Assembly: GCF_947179165.1 (NCBI RefSeq) | Contig: NC_077238.1 | Span: 47,188,793 to 47,252,792, forward strand | Source: Solanum dulcamara | Taxonomy: Eukaryota; Streptophyta; Magnoliopsida; Solanales; Solanaceae | DNA: 64,000 nt | Reading direction: 5' to 3' | Shown here: piece by piece, positions 49,228-61,143 of the stretch | Numbering within the stretch: the stretch's first letter is position 1 | How the letters are laid out: every line of letters starts with the position of its first letter | Notes under the pieces: model-generated | The model's input: the letters and a program-made list of their open reading frames with translations, nothing else | The model's database searches: none | Told to the model about the DNA's origin: nothing | Translations under genes and position numbers: made by a program

Positions 49228-51700
49228 ATATATACATTGTCCTTGCATGGCATTGTTGGTATTTCCTGAGTGTAGGTTTAGGATAGTATGGAATATAGAG
49301 GAAACTCTACCAAAATTTTCTAGAATGAAATAAGGAAGGAACTATAAGTTTATCATACGACTTGAAAGTTGATACCGAGTACCCCTAGTATGATGAACTA
49401 AAGTTGTAGGGGTACCCTCCGTGTTGTTGGTAAGGGGGACAATGTTTACTGAGAAGGTTTTATTTCGCAGGAAAACTCCTGTTGGAGGGCAAGGTGTCCA
49501 GTAATTGGGTCCCTCTTTTGTGGGAAAGTACAAAACCCTCAACCATTAGCGGTAAACTAGATATGTTGCTCACAACTCAAGAATGAACCTAGAGGGAAAC
49601 CATACAAGTTAGACACTAAACAGTATTGTGATGCTTATTGGATCTTAATTTCCTTTTGGTAGTGGTTAGAGGATGCTTTATGGTAACCTTTTATTGGTTA
49701 TTAAGCAACTAAAATAACTTGTGGACGGAAGACATAAACTTATGGGCCGTCCAGAATTATGTGTTTCATATATTGAATAACATACTAGAAGGATTCAGAA
49801 GGGTCGGTGATACCAAGGAATGATTTTCCCAAGGGATATGGGGGTAACATGAAACTCCTCAGGCACAAAAATGGCCATGGACTGAAAGAATAGAAGGACT
49901 ACTACAGGGACCACTGAAGATAGAAGTGATCAATAAGTACGAGTATCAGATGAAAAAGGGAATAGATAGCTATGAACTGAAGGTGTAGTATGAAAAGGCA
50001 AGAAGATAAGACCATTATTAGATTAAAATTGATATGAGACAGAGAAGAATTGGAAGTTAACCTCAAGTACCCGACAAGGATAAAAGCTTAGGAGATATAA
50101 AGAAGTATTGTGGATATGTGATTCCGCCATGGAAAATATAAACCCCTTAAGGATGAGGGAGGTAGCTCTGCAAAACCATTGATGCATTGCGAGTCCATTA
50201 AGAGGAATAAGTGGTATCCACTAGGATGAAGATAGTGTTATAGTAGAGCTAGAAATATGGGTCACTGGAGTACAAGTACTTCCAAATGAAGAAGTTGAAA
50301 TGATTAGAGGTGCTAGCTAATCGCTGGTAGGGAAGAAAGGAATATGGCTTTAGATAAACTACTATATTAATTGTTTGACTCGAGTACCAGTAGTTGGACT
50401 AGATTAGGTACTTGTTATCGAGAATTCTAAGCACCTCATATTTGTATTAAGTTTCTTATAAGGGCAACCTAAAGTATAGGTGATCTAACAAAAGGTGTAG
50501 ATATTGTGTCGTATGTCAAATCTGTTGGAACAGAATCATATACGTATGAACAGTTGAAAATAAATAGAGAATGACATGGGTACACCCTAAAGGGGGAAGT
50601 GGACAAGAGAAATACAAGTGTGATATGAAGTCAACTGATACTATCACATGTTAACGAGAATGCTTAAACTTCAAGCGAGATCCCATGCTGGCATGAGTTA
50701 GCAATGGCTAAAGGCCAGTGATAAATGGATAGAAGTAATGATATCTAAGACCGTGCGGAGAACTATTAGTAGAGACCCTAATGGATGGGTGCATACAAAA
50801 AGTGCTGAACATAATAAGAGAGTAATACTAAACGATCTAAGGACCGTGTAAAGGGTAATAAGGCCATGGTTGAGTAAAGATTAAGATATGGCAATAGAGT
50901 TGTTGGCTGCTGAGATGTGACATACAATTACCAAGGAGGAAGAATAGAAAATCCCCTACGGTAGGGAATGAGGAGACCAAGCAGTACCCGAATGAAGGAA
51001 AAAAAGGGGTAGGATAAAATAGGGTTAGCGCGAGCAAGTTCTAGTGTGAAGGTGATATGTAAAGAAAGATGGATCAAGAAATGAAAAGGCTGCGTCTACC
51101 TCATTCCAGTTGTATAAAAATAGTTTTCCAACCTACGAATATATATATACAGCATAAGACCAAGCGGAGGTATACATGAGGAAAAGAGGGTTATGATATT
51201 TTGGATATGTTACAGAGAAATGCAAAGAGAAGTTAAATCAAATGACCAAAAAGAACATGGTCATGGTTGAACTAAAGATCTACCCCGATACCGGTTGTAA
51301 GATAAAAGAGGAGAGGGCAAGGCGGAACCTGAAGACTAGCAACACAATGCTAAGGTAAATCTTGGGCTAAGTTGAGTGCCTTTGCATATTGTTTTAATAA
51401 TTGCAATGTAACGTGTGACAGAAAAATTGAAGCTAAGTCTGAGGAAAAGGACCATGGAAGAATCTAAACTGACGATGAAGTAATAACACAAGATTATGTA
51501 CCTAGAAGTGTTATAAGTAAGGTCAAGGGAGTTGTAAAAGGGATTAAACAAAACTTTAACAGTAAGGGTACCAGTTGATGTCATCTAAAGAAGGAAAGCA
51601 GTAATACACGAGGTTGAAGATTCCACAACACGACCTTGTCTATGAGACTCATTTTGCACTCCATGGATGTATGATTTTATATGGAACGTCATCCGCAGAG
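49228..51700 (+). pseudogene. P interior: decayed gag and early pol
   Basis: Starts in the middle of the leader region (gtccttgcatggcattgttgg, compare Q 2740). The primer site and about 470 bp are missing. Long purine-rich stretches carry scattered stops, and nothing longer than short frames is open. Domain order cannot be followed reliably here; it is assigned to P because it joins the readable integrase downstream. Confidence 0.6.
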
Positions 51701-51839
51701 TAACAATATCATCCCATGTTCCTTCAATCAAGGACTACCTGTTCAGCTGAGATTATGTGAAATTATAGATCAAGAGAATAGTGAGACTTTACAGAGTTCC
51801 CATACTTATTGTCTCAATCGAAGGAGCCCGAGTTACAGT

Positions 51840-52701
51840 TAACTACTGAAGATCATCCCACCAAGAGATTGGGAACACAGATAGATCTTCGTCTACTATT
51901 GTACCCTCAGACCGATGGACAGACTAAGATTACTAGTTAAACTCTAGAAGATATGTTGTGGGCCTAAACGGTTGACTCCAAAGGTAGATTGGATAATTGC
52001 CTACTACCTTTCAAGATTACTTATGATATTAACTATCATTCTAGTCTCCAAATGGCCTTGTTTAAGACTTTGTATGGCAGAAAATATAGGTCGCCATTGG
52101 TTAGACTAATATTGGAAAAACACGACTAATAGGCCCATACATAGTTTTACAAGCAGGGGAGGAGGTAAAGCTTATTTAGGAGAGATTATTAGCTGCCCAA
52201 ATTCGACAGAAGTCATATGCAGACAATCGAAGTCGACCTTTGGAATTTCAAGTGAGCGATTGGGTGTTTTTGAAGGTGGTACCCATGAAAGGAGTAATTA
52301 GGTTAGGCAAGAAGGGGGAAGCTAAGTCAGAAATATATTGGCCCTTACCAGATCCTTTGCCGAATAGGCAAGGTTGCCTATGAGCTAGACCTACCGGCCG
52401 ATCTGGAAGCAGTGCATCCAGTCTTCCATGTATCAATTCTTTGAAAATGCATTGGTGATCCATCCCGAGTATATCCCAAAGATGATATCCAGGTCGTAGA
52501 GAAGTTATCCTACGAAGAGCAACCTATCGCCATCCTGGATTGGAAGATTGGAAGGTTGCAGACTAAGGATGTAGCTTCCGTTAAGGTGTTGTGGTGAAAT
52601 AAGAATCGCAAAGAAATGATCTGGGAAGCTGAAAAGGAAATGAAACACAAGTACCAGTACCTATTCCCTACGTCTACAAGAAATCCCAAATTCCGAACTC
52701 T
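51840..52701 (+). pseudogene. P integrase end and chromodomain-like tail
   Basis: Landmarks in order: GTQIDLRLLLYPQTDGQTK (about 51875-51930), YDINYHSSLQMALFKTLYGRK-like integrase end (52020-52085), [10 protein letters not shown] region (52290), [13 protein letters not shown] motif (52420) and the LSYEEQPIAILDWKIGRLQ region with a WEAEKEMKHKYQYLFP tail (52505-52680). TAG and TGA codons and frameshifts interrupt it. LINE-2 entered just after the tail. Confidence 0.8.
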
Positions 52702-52808
52702 TATATTGGTTATGTGAAGGCAATCTAAGACAGCCAGAAATCTCTCTCATCTCTAACGGTCATCTCCTCCCTCTCTATCTCACACTGTTCATCTCCGGTC
52801 AGTTCTGA

Positions 52809-53210
52809 ATGGCTTCACCGCCGCCGGTGAAGCTCCCGTGGCCACCGAATATAGATCACCAAACATCACCATCTAATGACACTCTGAATCTGCAAAATAA
52901 TACTGCAATTTCAAGTGAAGCTAGTTTGAATCAACAACAATCGATCGGTAAACAAAATACTGATGGAATCACTGTCTCTGAAGAGGAGCTGAGAATTGCA
53001 CACAAGATTATCAATTTTCAGAAACATGGTTTGATTCGAGTATCAAGAACCGTGGTAGATGATTCCTTATCTTTTGGACTACATACAGTCCAAAAATTAG
53101 ATCAAACCACCGCACTATTTGAGAGCACTGATCAGGTGACGCCTGAGAGAAACATCGCAGAGTCGCCGGAGTTGCGCCTTCATATTCGAAGGGTCTCCGG
53201 CGACATTTGA
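52809..53210 (+). CDS. LINE-2 ORF0: small upstream frame
   Basis: 133 codons from the first ATG of the element, after an 89-bp leader that starts directly at the target duplication. It shares the EEEL..A.KII....GLIR core and the RLHIR end with LINE-1 ORF0. The TGA at 53208-53210 is followed in the same frame by ORF1 with no other stop (the ORF1 ATG is at 53277), so here the pair could be one protein split by a stop. No recognised domain. Confidence 0.6.
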   Translation: MASPPPVKLPWPPNIDHQTSPSNDTLNLQNNTAISSEASLNQQQSIGKQNTDGITVSEEELRIAHKIINFQKHGLIRVSRTVVDDSLSFGLHTVQKLDQTTALFESTDQVTPERNIAESPELRLHIRRVSGDI

Positions 53211-53276
53211 GACGGCGGACCCCCTGGGGTTTTTTCCCCATCTCATGGCGCTCCTACCACCAAATTTTCAACCCAA

Positions 53277-55052
53277 ATGGACGGTGAAATCGTTGGGGAC
53301 GATGGTACCGGTGAGGTTGTCGGAGCTCAGGCGACATTTTCAGGTGGAAACCAATGCAAAATGGGGCATTTCATTGATACAAATACACCCCACCAGCAAC
53401 TCACAAACACTAGAGAAGGACTCAAATCCTCTCAAATTAGCTCAAATTTGCCAAATCTACAGGGTCACTGTCAGAGTGCCAACGCTGGAGCTCCGGCGAA
53501 CTATTTGTCACAAGATCAAATCCAAAATGTCCCTAAGGGCAATGCGGAACTTCCCATCCACAAGAGGTGTCTCGAATCATCAACAACAAATTCAAATTCA
53601 AAAAGTCGTCGAGACACTCGTCAAGGTGATATGCACATTTTCACTGATAATCAAGCTGAAGAACACACATTAGTTCAAGACCAATATCAACAATATGGTC
53701 AATTCAATCAACTAAAGGATGATATGCAAACAATTGATAAATCAAAGTTGATGCATCTTTTTTCCAAAAATGATAAACATGCCTCAGGAACTTCACAGCA
53801 ATGTAACAGTGCCAATGTTACAGACCTTCAAGGTAAGACCAATCCTTCCAACTTGATATACTCTGAGACTGCCAATTTGAAATCCAGTGGAGTTCTTTTG
53901 CAACCTAATGCAAATGTAATCCCTACTAATGTTGTAGGTAACTCCTTGCAGGGCACTGATCATACCAAAATCAATTCTAAAAGCAGCCCTGAAATTCCTA
54001 CAAAAATGCCTAACATTTCTATTCCTCAAACTAGCAACCAGCTACACACTCAACAGCCTACCACCACCCACAATAGATTCCCTAAGGTGTCTAGAAATTT
54101 TGACATCCAGGTTCAAACTAGCCAACCTAAGGTGCCCATCATCTATGTTAATGTTGGTCCTACATATATTGGAACTAAATCAGTCAATACCCAACCTCAA
54201 CCAAATTCCACTAACCAAAACCCCCAGAAAAATATTTTTCCCAACTTAAAGGACCAGGTCCTTCAGCCTGCCCCTTACACTGTAGTTCAGACCTTTGCTG
54301 CCAAACTCAAAAATAATCAAGCAAAAAATAAGGCTCCTATTGAATTAGCCACCCCTGAATACACAACCAAATAGGGCCTGCCTGCTGTGTTTTTTGAAAA
54401 AGAAGACTTTATGCACAAACTAGCTCAAAGAGGCAAATACACCTTGGTTGGCAAATATACCCATACCATGCCAAAGATAGAGTTCATAAGAAGGAGCTTT
54501 ATCATTCAAAATCAGCTCTCAGGAGGTGTAAAAATTGCTCATTTCAATGCTAGACATATCTACATTGACATGGACAATGAGTTGGATTACAATACTGTCT
54601 GGACCAAACAGAGAATGACAATAGAGGGCCAACTCATCAGGATTCAGACATGGACACCTACTATTAAACCGGATGAAGTAACCCTAATAGTGCCAATCTG
54701 GGTAGCCTTACCAGAACTACCTTGGCATTGCTATAACATGGAGTTCACCACTGCCCTGCTAGCCTCTGTAGGGAAGGTACTTTATCTAGACACTGCTTCC
54801 ATACAAAAAACAAGGGGAAGCATAGCCAAGGTGAAACTTCAAGTGAACCTCACCAATAAAAGACCTCCCCATGTTTGGCTGGGATATGACAAAACTGATA
54901 ACACTCTAGGGAGGTGTCAAGCTATTTTATATGAAAATGTACCTGATTACTGCATGTACTGCAAACATCAGGGTCACTTGATACATGTTTGTAATATTCA
55001 AAGAAGGGATAAAGAACAAAAAAAAGAAAAGAAGAAGAAACAGAAAAAATAA
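53277..55052 (+). pseudogene. LINE-2 ORF1: gag-like protein with CCHC knuckle
   Basis: Same layout as LINE-1 ORF1 but shorter. A Q/N/S-rich first half (53277-54374) is followed by a DUF4283-type domain (54387-54950; KYTLVGKYTHTMPKIEFIR, LPELPWHCYNM) and a knuckle, YCMYCKHQGHLIHVC (54951-54992). A TAG at 54372-54374 stands where LINE-1 has a glutamine codon. A lysine-rich run ends at a TAA at 55050, followed by a frameshift into the next open frame at 55070. Expected to bind the LINE RNA. Confidence 0.87.
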
Positions 55053-55069
55053 ACAAAAATAAGTAGGGC

Positions 55070-56881
55070 ATGCTAACCAAGGATCATGATGACACAAATA
55101 TCAATACATCTGTAAAAGATGCTCCTGCTCAGCCACAACAAACACTTGACAATGCAAAAGAACTGTTGTGGCAAGTTCAGAGAAAGAAACAGTCTAAGGG
55201 ACAAAACAAGCCCCAACAAACAAATGTGATCAGCTCTATTCAACCACAGCAGAATAGGGGAGTTGATAAACCTCAGCAAAACATCACAGGTCCAGGTAAG
55301 TCCTCTACTCCTATTTATACTTCCAATAATTATGTTGATCTTGTTACCCAAGATCACTGGTTCAAAGAAGGTGACAGGAACTCTAGTTACTTTCATGCTC
55401 TCATCAGAGGCAAGAGAAGAAAGCTCTACATCCACAGGATCCAAAATGAAGAAGGCTCTTGGGTGCAAGGTGATAAAGAGATAGCTGATGCTGCTTGTGA
55501 ATATTTCCAACAAATTTTTACTGTAAAGGAGGAGCACATCGAACAGCAGACACTCCATTGCATCCCTACAATGGTGACTGACAAAGACAATGATTATTTA
55601 CAAGCCATGCCTACTATGGAAGAAGTGAAAACTGTTGTTTTTACTATGAATCCTCACTCTGCTGCTGGCCTTGATGGGATGAATGGAACTTTCTTTCAGG
55701 TGTGCTGGGACATCATCAAAGAAGATCTACTTAAAGTGATCACATCCTTCTTTTGTGGGCAAACTATGCCTAAATATTTCACCCATACTAGTTTGGTTCT
55801 ACTCCCAAAAGTAAACCATCTTACAAAAATCTCTGAGTTCAGACCCATAAGCCTTAGCAACTTCACTAACAAAATCATTTCCAAACTCCTCTACCTAAGA
55901 CTTGCTTCTATTCTCCCCAACCTCATTTCCTTGAACCAATCTAGCTTTGTCAAGAATAGAAACATCTCTGAAAATATAATGCTTTCCCACGAAATAATCC
56001 ACCAGATCAAAAAACCAAATGTTGGAGGCAATATTGTGATAAAACTTGACATGACCAAGGCTTATGATAGGGTCTCTTGGAATTACACTTGTCTTGTGAT
56101 AAGAAGAATGGGGTTTAAAGAAACTTTCATTGACATGGTTTGGAGAATCATGGCTGATAACTGGTACTCTGTTATAGTCAATGGTTCAAGACATGGTTTC
56201 TTTCACTCCACAAGGGGTATCAAACTAGGTGATCCTCTCTCCACTGCTTTATTTGTCCTAGGTGGTGAAGTGCTATCCAGACTACTAAATAATCTTCATC
56301 AGTATTCCCAATTCTATGGTTTCTTTATGGCAAAAAAGGGACCTCAGATCAATCATCTGAGTTTCGTAGATGATATCATCATCTTTACTTCTGGAAGAAG
56401 GCACACCTTAGCTCTCATTATAGAAACATTAGCTACCTATGAAAGAGTTTCTAGATAATTGATCAACAAGCAAAAAATTCATTTCATGGTTCCCTCCAAT
56501 GCTTTCAAGTCTACTGTACTGAGAATCAAGAAAATCACTAGTTTCAACCAAAAGAGTAGTCCTATAACATACTTGGGATGTCCTATTTATATTGGTAGGC
56601 AAAGAGTTATTTACTACTCTGATCTTATTGCAAAAGTTGTAAGCAGGATCACTGGTTGGCATGCTAAAATCCTGAGCTATGGGGGTAGATCTATTCTTGT
56701 GAAGCATGTTATTCAAGCCATGCCAATACATTTACTTTCAGCCAGCATCCCTCCCTCAACCATCACCAAGCAGATTCAGAGCATCACTGCTAACTTCTTC
56801 TGGGATGGAAAAATGACAAGAGAAAGTACCACTGGTCCTCATGGAAGAACCTTATCTATCCTTACGATGAAGGGGGCATAG
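55070..56881 (+). pseudogene. LINE-2 ORF1-RT fusion after deletion of the endonuclease
   Basis: The frame begins in the ORF1 tail (TSNNYVDLVTQDH) and passes without interruption into WFKEGDRNSSYFHALIRG of the ORF2 linker at about 55357. RT landmarks follow: EFRPISLSNFTNKIISKLL, KLDMTKAYDRVSW (tryptophan kept here) and FVDD at 56363-56374, where LINE-1 has FADD. A TAA at 56456-56458 interrupts it, and a frameshift near 56800-56880 ends it. No endonuclease sequence remains. Confidence 0.92.
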
Positions 56882-57940
56882 GGTATAGACAAATCACTGA
56901 TGTGGTTAAATCTTTTCAATACAAGCAGTGGTGGACCCTTAGAACCAAGAACACCTTGTGGGGAGAATTCATTAAATCCAAATACTGTCAGAGGGCCAAT
57001 ATTATTACAAAAAAGTGGGATACTGGTCAGTCCTTAATTTGGAAGCACCTCATGAACAACAAACACAACATTGAGCCTCACATTCAGTGGCAAATTAAGT
57101 CTAGCTCTTGCCTTTTTTGGTGGGACAACTGGCTAGGTGTTGGCCCTTTAGCTCACTTTTTTGCTAACAGCTGTAGGTTTAACCATACCCAAGTTTCAGC
57201 TTTTCTAACTAATGGCCAATGGAATGTTGATCTCATTATCCAAAAAGCCCCTCCTCAGTTTGTTCCTAACATTTTAGAAACTCAATGCAGCTACCATCCC
57301 CTCAAACAGGACCATCCATGCTGGATTCCTAATACCAATGGGGAGTTTAGTTGTTCTTCTGCCTGGGAGCTCATTAGAGACAAGAGGACAAATACTATGC
57401 TGAATGCATGTACTTGGCACCAACTAATACCTTTCAAATGCTCCTTTCTTATTTGGAGAGATCTTAGAAGGAAATTACCTACCAATGAGAAAATAACCAA
57501 CTTTGGCAAAGCCCCCTCTCAGTGCCATTGTTGTGAGAGACCTGGCCAAGACACCATTGATCACACCTTTGTTACAGGAACCTTTGCCAAGAATACTTGG
57601 AGGGTGTTTGATGATTCTTTGGGCATAAAAAAGGATTACACACCTCTTAGAAATATTCTTATGAGATGGTGGACATCTAAATACAAGAATGAAGCACATA
57701 AATTCCTGTTACAAGCAATCCCTGTCTTCATTTGTTGGAACTTATGGAAGAATAGATGTGCTTCCAAATATGGTGGGAAGAAATCTAACCTTTCAAGAGT
57801 CAATTTTTCTGTCTACAAAAGCATCTCTAACCTGCTCATCACAGTTTTTCCTTATATTGAATGGCCAAATAACTGGAAGGACCTAGTCATTTCAGTGGAA
57901 CAATGCTACCATGACACCAAAATTACCCCTGTATGTTGGA
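56882..57940 (+). pseudogene. LINE-2 zinc-binding RT-associated region
   Basis: Open from 56902 in one frame: FQYKQWWTLRTKNTLWGEF, FWWDNWLG, CTWHQLIPFKCSFLIWR and a CHCCERPGQDTIDH zinc-like cluster (about 57520), the zf-RVT part of plant LINEs. It leads without interruption into RNase H. Confidence 0.85.
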
Positions 57941-57949
57941 TCAAACCAG

Positions 57950-58473
57950 GTGATCACATGGTAAAGCTAAATACAGATGGTAGTGCCCTTAAAAACCCAG
58001 GCAACATTGGTGGAGGAGGAATACTTAGAAATACTCATAGTGAGCTTATCTTTGCCTATGCAGTTCCATTTGGGGAAGGAACTAACAACCAAGCAGAAAT
58101 CAGGGATGCTATCTTTGGTCTATCTTGGTGTATTCATCTTGGTTATTTATAGGTAGAGTTAGAGGTAGATTCTCAACTCCTAATCAGGTGGTTACAACAA
58201 GAAGCAAAACCCCCTTGGTCAATAAAGGAGCTGTTGGACAATTTAAACAACATCATCAACCAATTCCAAACTTTCAGCTGTAAACACATCCTTAGAGAAG
58301 CAAACTACACAGCTGATGTCTTATACAAACACAGCCACAAATGCAAATCTCCTGAACTCTATCTCACTGTGTATGATCTCCCCAAACAAGCTAAGGCATA
58401 CCTTGAGATGGACAAGCTGGAAATGCCTTTTTTCAGAAGAAAGAAACTCAGGAGAATAAAGAAACCTCCCTAA
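57950..58473 (+). pseudogene. LINE-2 RNase H domain
   Basis: LNTDGSALKNPG, the E of NNQAE, then a TAG at 58150-58152, then LEVDSQLL and EANYTADVLYK. All catalytic landmarks are present, but a stop splits the domain. The end is basic (RRKKLRRIKKPP) and closes with TAA. Confidence 0.88.
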
Positions 58474-58508
58474 CTCATTCCATTTTTGGTTCTAACTCAA
58501 ACTTCAAC

Positions 58509-59807
58509 ATGGTTTTGTCTATGCATAGCTATAAATACCTTGAAGATCTTACAGTTAGAACTCCTGGCAAAAGGAAAATCTCCCTTCCTTATTACTATCT
58601 TTATTATTTTCTTAGAATAACCAGTCTAACCTTAGAGGTAAGGATTAGAGTAGTTTATATTTTGTCTTCTCTTCCTTCTTGGCTTAACAGGTATAGGAAT
58701 TTTGATTGGAAGCCCAGGCTGGTCACACATGGGACACAATCAGCTGTCTTAAGCCTAGAGAGAGAGAAATTTGCTATTTGGAAGCTCCAACTTGGGAAAA
58801 AAGCCTTCAAATATTGCAAGCCTTCAAGTGTTAGCAGACTTTACATAAGCCACATTACAGAAGCAGCAGTGACTCCAATTGATAAACAACAGCAGCATTC
58901 TAACAGCAGCACCAGAGGCCAAAAGCAACCAGCAGTACTTAACAAGTACATTATGCATCACCAAAATGCCTCCATATTGTGCAGGATTACTGAAAATACA
59001 ATTCTTGAAGATCCCATGGAGTTTCAACTAAAACGGATAATTGGAGACATTAGTCGAGCGACCTTGAAAAAGTTAGCAGACTTAAGTCCCCAAATGGAGC
59101 ATTTCACAACTTGGAGCCTCCAGCCTGTCCAAATGACATCCAAATGTTGCAAGAATACAGAAAATACAGTATTTGCAAATCCCAAGAAGTTTTACCTCCA
59201 ACAGATAATTGGAGACGTTAGTCGAGCGACCTTGAAAAAGTTAATCGACTTAAGTCTCCAACTGGTGCACTTCACAACTTGGAGTTTCCATCTTGTCCAA
59301 AAGACCCCCAAATGTTGCAGGAATACAACAAATATAATAGTTGCAAAGCCCAAGAAGTTTCACCTCAATCGGATAATTGGAGACATTAGTCGAGCGGCCT
59401 TGAAAAAGTTAGCCGATTTAAAGCTAACAAGCTCCAAAGCACTGTTTGAGGTCTTTTCCTTTCTTTGCTTTGTTTTTGTTTGTATGTGCAGGTTCTCTAA
59501 GGAGCTGATCATGAGGAAAGGTCTCCTCCTGAAGGTAACCTGCAACAACAAACAACTGAGCACTTCCACTATGAAGGCATACTTATCCCACATTCGTTTG
59601 GTTCTTTGGCTACTTGTTTGTGCAGGTCCAAAGAGATCCAAACAAAGGGAGACAAATACTATAGATGCAGGAGCATCACCAGCCCTCACCAACAATCCAA
59701 CCATGCCAGATTCCATCCTTTATTACATGCATCAACCCCATTACATCAAGGCTACTTGGAACTCCTTATTTGTTTATTTATTGGTGTGCAGACACATAAT
59801 ACAGTAG
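58509..59807 (+). CDS. LINE-2 ORF3: repeat-bearing frame after RNase H
   Basis: 432 codons without a stop. From about residue 45 (LEVR.RVV) it follows LINE-1 ORF3, sharing KQPA.(L/F)NKY, HQN.S and the repeat core. Three 56-residue repeats carry IIGDVSRATLKKL; nucleotide spacing is exactly 168 bp (59063, 59231, 59399). They are followed by a hydrophobic stretch (LFEVFSFLCFVFVCMC) and RKGLLLKV, also seen in LINE-1. In LINE-2 it lies in a different frame from RNase H. No known family recognised. It could be a third LINE protein or a structured 3' region that happens to stay open. Confidence 0.5.
   Translation: MVLSMHSYKYLEDLTVRTPGKRKISLPYYYLYYFLRITSLTLEVRIRVVYILSSLPSWLNRYRNFDWKPRLVTHGTQSAVLSLEREKFAIWKLQLGKKAFKYCKPSSVSRLYISHITEAAVTPIDKQQQHSNSSTRGQKQPAVLNKYIMHHQNASILCRITENTILEDPMEFQLKRIIGDISRATLKKLADLSPQMEHFTTWSLQPVQMTSKCCKNTENTVFANPKKFYLQQIIGDVSRATLKKLIDLSLQLVHFTTWSFHLVQKTPKCCRNTTNIIVAKPKKFHLNRIIGDISRAALKKLADLKLTSSKALFEVFSFLCFVFVCMCRFSKELIMRKGLLLKVTCNNKQLSTSTMKAYLSHIRLVLWLLVCAGPKRSKQRETNTIDAGASPALTNNPTMPDSILYYMHQPHYIKATWNSLFVYLLVCRHIIQ
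59000..59440 (+). repeat. 168-bp tandem repeats of LINE-2 (three units)
   Basis: Three units with the core tagtcgagcgaccttgaaaa at 168-bp spacing. Differences are scattered substitutions; the equal spacing in every interval here and in LINE-1 shows no net indel. Confidence 0.93.
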
Positions 59808-61018
59808 CAATGGAACCTTCCAAAATGCAAGGCTCCATCAGTTAAACACCCAAGCCAAGGCTACTTCTCCTACAGGTTGCAATATACAACAGCAAAAGCA
59901 TGGTGCAATAGGTACAACTGCTTCAACAACAATAAGAACATGAGGAGCTACAGTCACAGCAATTGGTCCATCCACAACAATTCTACAGTAACCACAACAA
60001 CTTAGGGAATTCCAGTTCTGTTTGTGGATCTTTGTTTTTGGTCTTGTTGGCTTGGTTTTATGCATTTGCAAGTAACATTTGGGGATACAAGCCTCAATAC
60101 ACAACACCTCCAACAACATGAAACACCCAAGAAGCTTGCAGAACTGCAGCATGAATCAGCAGAACTGCATCTCTTAATGTGCATTTCTACTGCAGGATAC
60201 TACAGCTTGCACAAGCATGATACTCTACACAGTTGCACACTAAAGAAAGGCAACAGGAAGTTGAAGCCTCCTTTAAACATCCTACAAGATTGCAGGTGCA
60301 GGGACCATGTTATTACATATGCAACAGCCCTCCTAGTTTGTGTGCAGGCACATAAGAACTCTTCAATGTGCAGTTGGATCTCCAAGCAGTAGTTCAGTCA
60401 TAGCTGCACCACTTACATCTGCAACATAGAGCAGCTCAGGACCATGTCATCCTCCACAACATCTCCAAAGCTGCTGACTAATACAGCTCCAAAGCGGCTG
60501 ACTGATACACTTCTTTCCATTTTTCATCCTCCATAGCTGTTATAATCATGATATTGAAGTTGATGCATCTCTCCATTTGGACTTACTTGGTATGACAAGA
60601 CTAAAAAGGGCAAAGATGAATAGAACTTTCTCATCCCATGCGAGATAGAAGTTTCGTATACTTGTTCTGCTTCAATTTAGCTATGTGATTCATCGCGTAG
60701 TTGAATAGGACTAGTGTAGGTTACTTTCTTGTTTTCTCATGGAAGGGGAGAGTCTCTCTCATTTATGCTTACTTAGTCGACTTGTACTGGGAGGAGTCCT
60801 CCCATAGGTTTAATGCTTTGTAGTTTTTTTTTTTGTAACGGGAATGAGTTAGCCGACTTATGAACCAACATAGGATCGGAGGTAAGGTTTATGTCCCCCT
60901 CCATGTATTTTTACTTTATTTTATTTATGTTAAGGCTTGGGGGTGCTGCTCAACCCCTGACTGTGCACGAGAGGTGGGAGCCTCGTGTAGGGTCTGTTCC
61001 CCCCCCACAAAAAAAAAA
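59808..61018 (+). other. LINE-2 3' untranslated tail
   Basis: About 1.2 kb ending in poly(A). The final part from about 60560 matches the LINE-1 tail. Several T-rich stretches ending in tgcag occur here and in ORF3. No further gene is supported; antisense frames at 59838-60152 look incidental. Confidence 0.78.
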
Positions 61019-61036
61019 TATATTGGTTATGTGAAG

Positions 61037-61143
61037 AAAGTATGTGTTATGGTAATAGAAAGAAATTTCCCTAGAATCTGTGTAAGATCTTGAGGAAGGG
61101 TTTTAGTTCACATTTGAGGCTAATGTTCTAAAGTGGGGAAAGA
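61037..61143 (+). pseudogene. P interior after LINE-2, with polypurine tract
   Basis: The last 107 bp of P between the LINE-2 target copy and the 3' LTR. The purine run aaagtggggaaaga (61130-61143) is its polypurine tract. Confidence 0.85.

Larger units (their letters stand above)
52720..61018 (+). mobile_element. LINE-2: related LINE lacking the endonuclease
   Basis: An 8,299-bp plus-strand LINE with a poly(A) tail (61007-61018). The exact 18-bp target duplication tatattggttatgtgaag lies at 52702-52719 and 61019-61036. Gene order is as in LINE-1 (ORF0, ORF1, ORF2, ORF3), but the end of ORF1 and all of the endonuclease are removed by a deletion whose junction at about 55357 fuses ORF1 and RT in frame. 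It sits inside P, just before the P polypurine tract. Inactive through stops and frameshifts. Confidence 0.95.

Noticed and set aside
55340..55370. Loss of the LINE-2 endonuclease by splicing of its RNA
   Set aside because: The corresponding LINE-1 sequence at the left join has no GT donor, so a short-homology deletion fits better.
60860..61093. 77-codon frame across the LINE-2 3' end
   Set aside because: It runs through the poly(A) tail and target duplication into P, so it is a chance frame.
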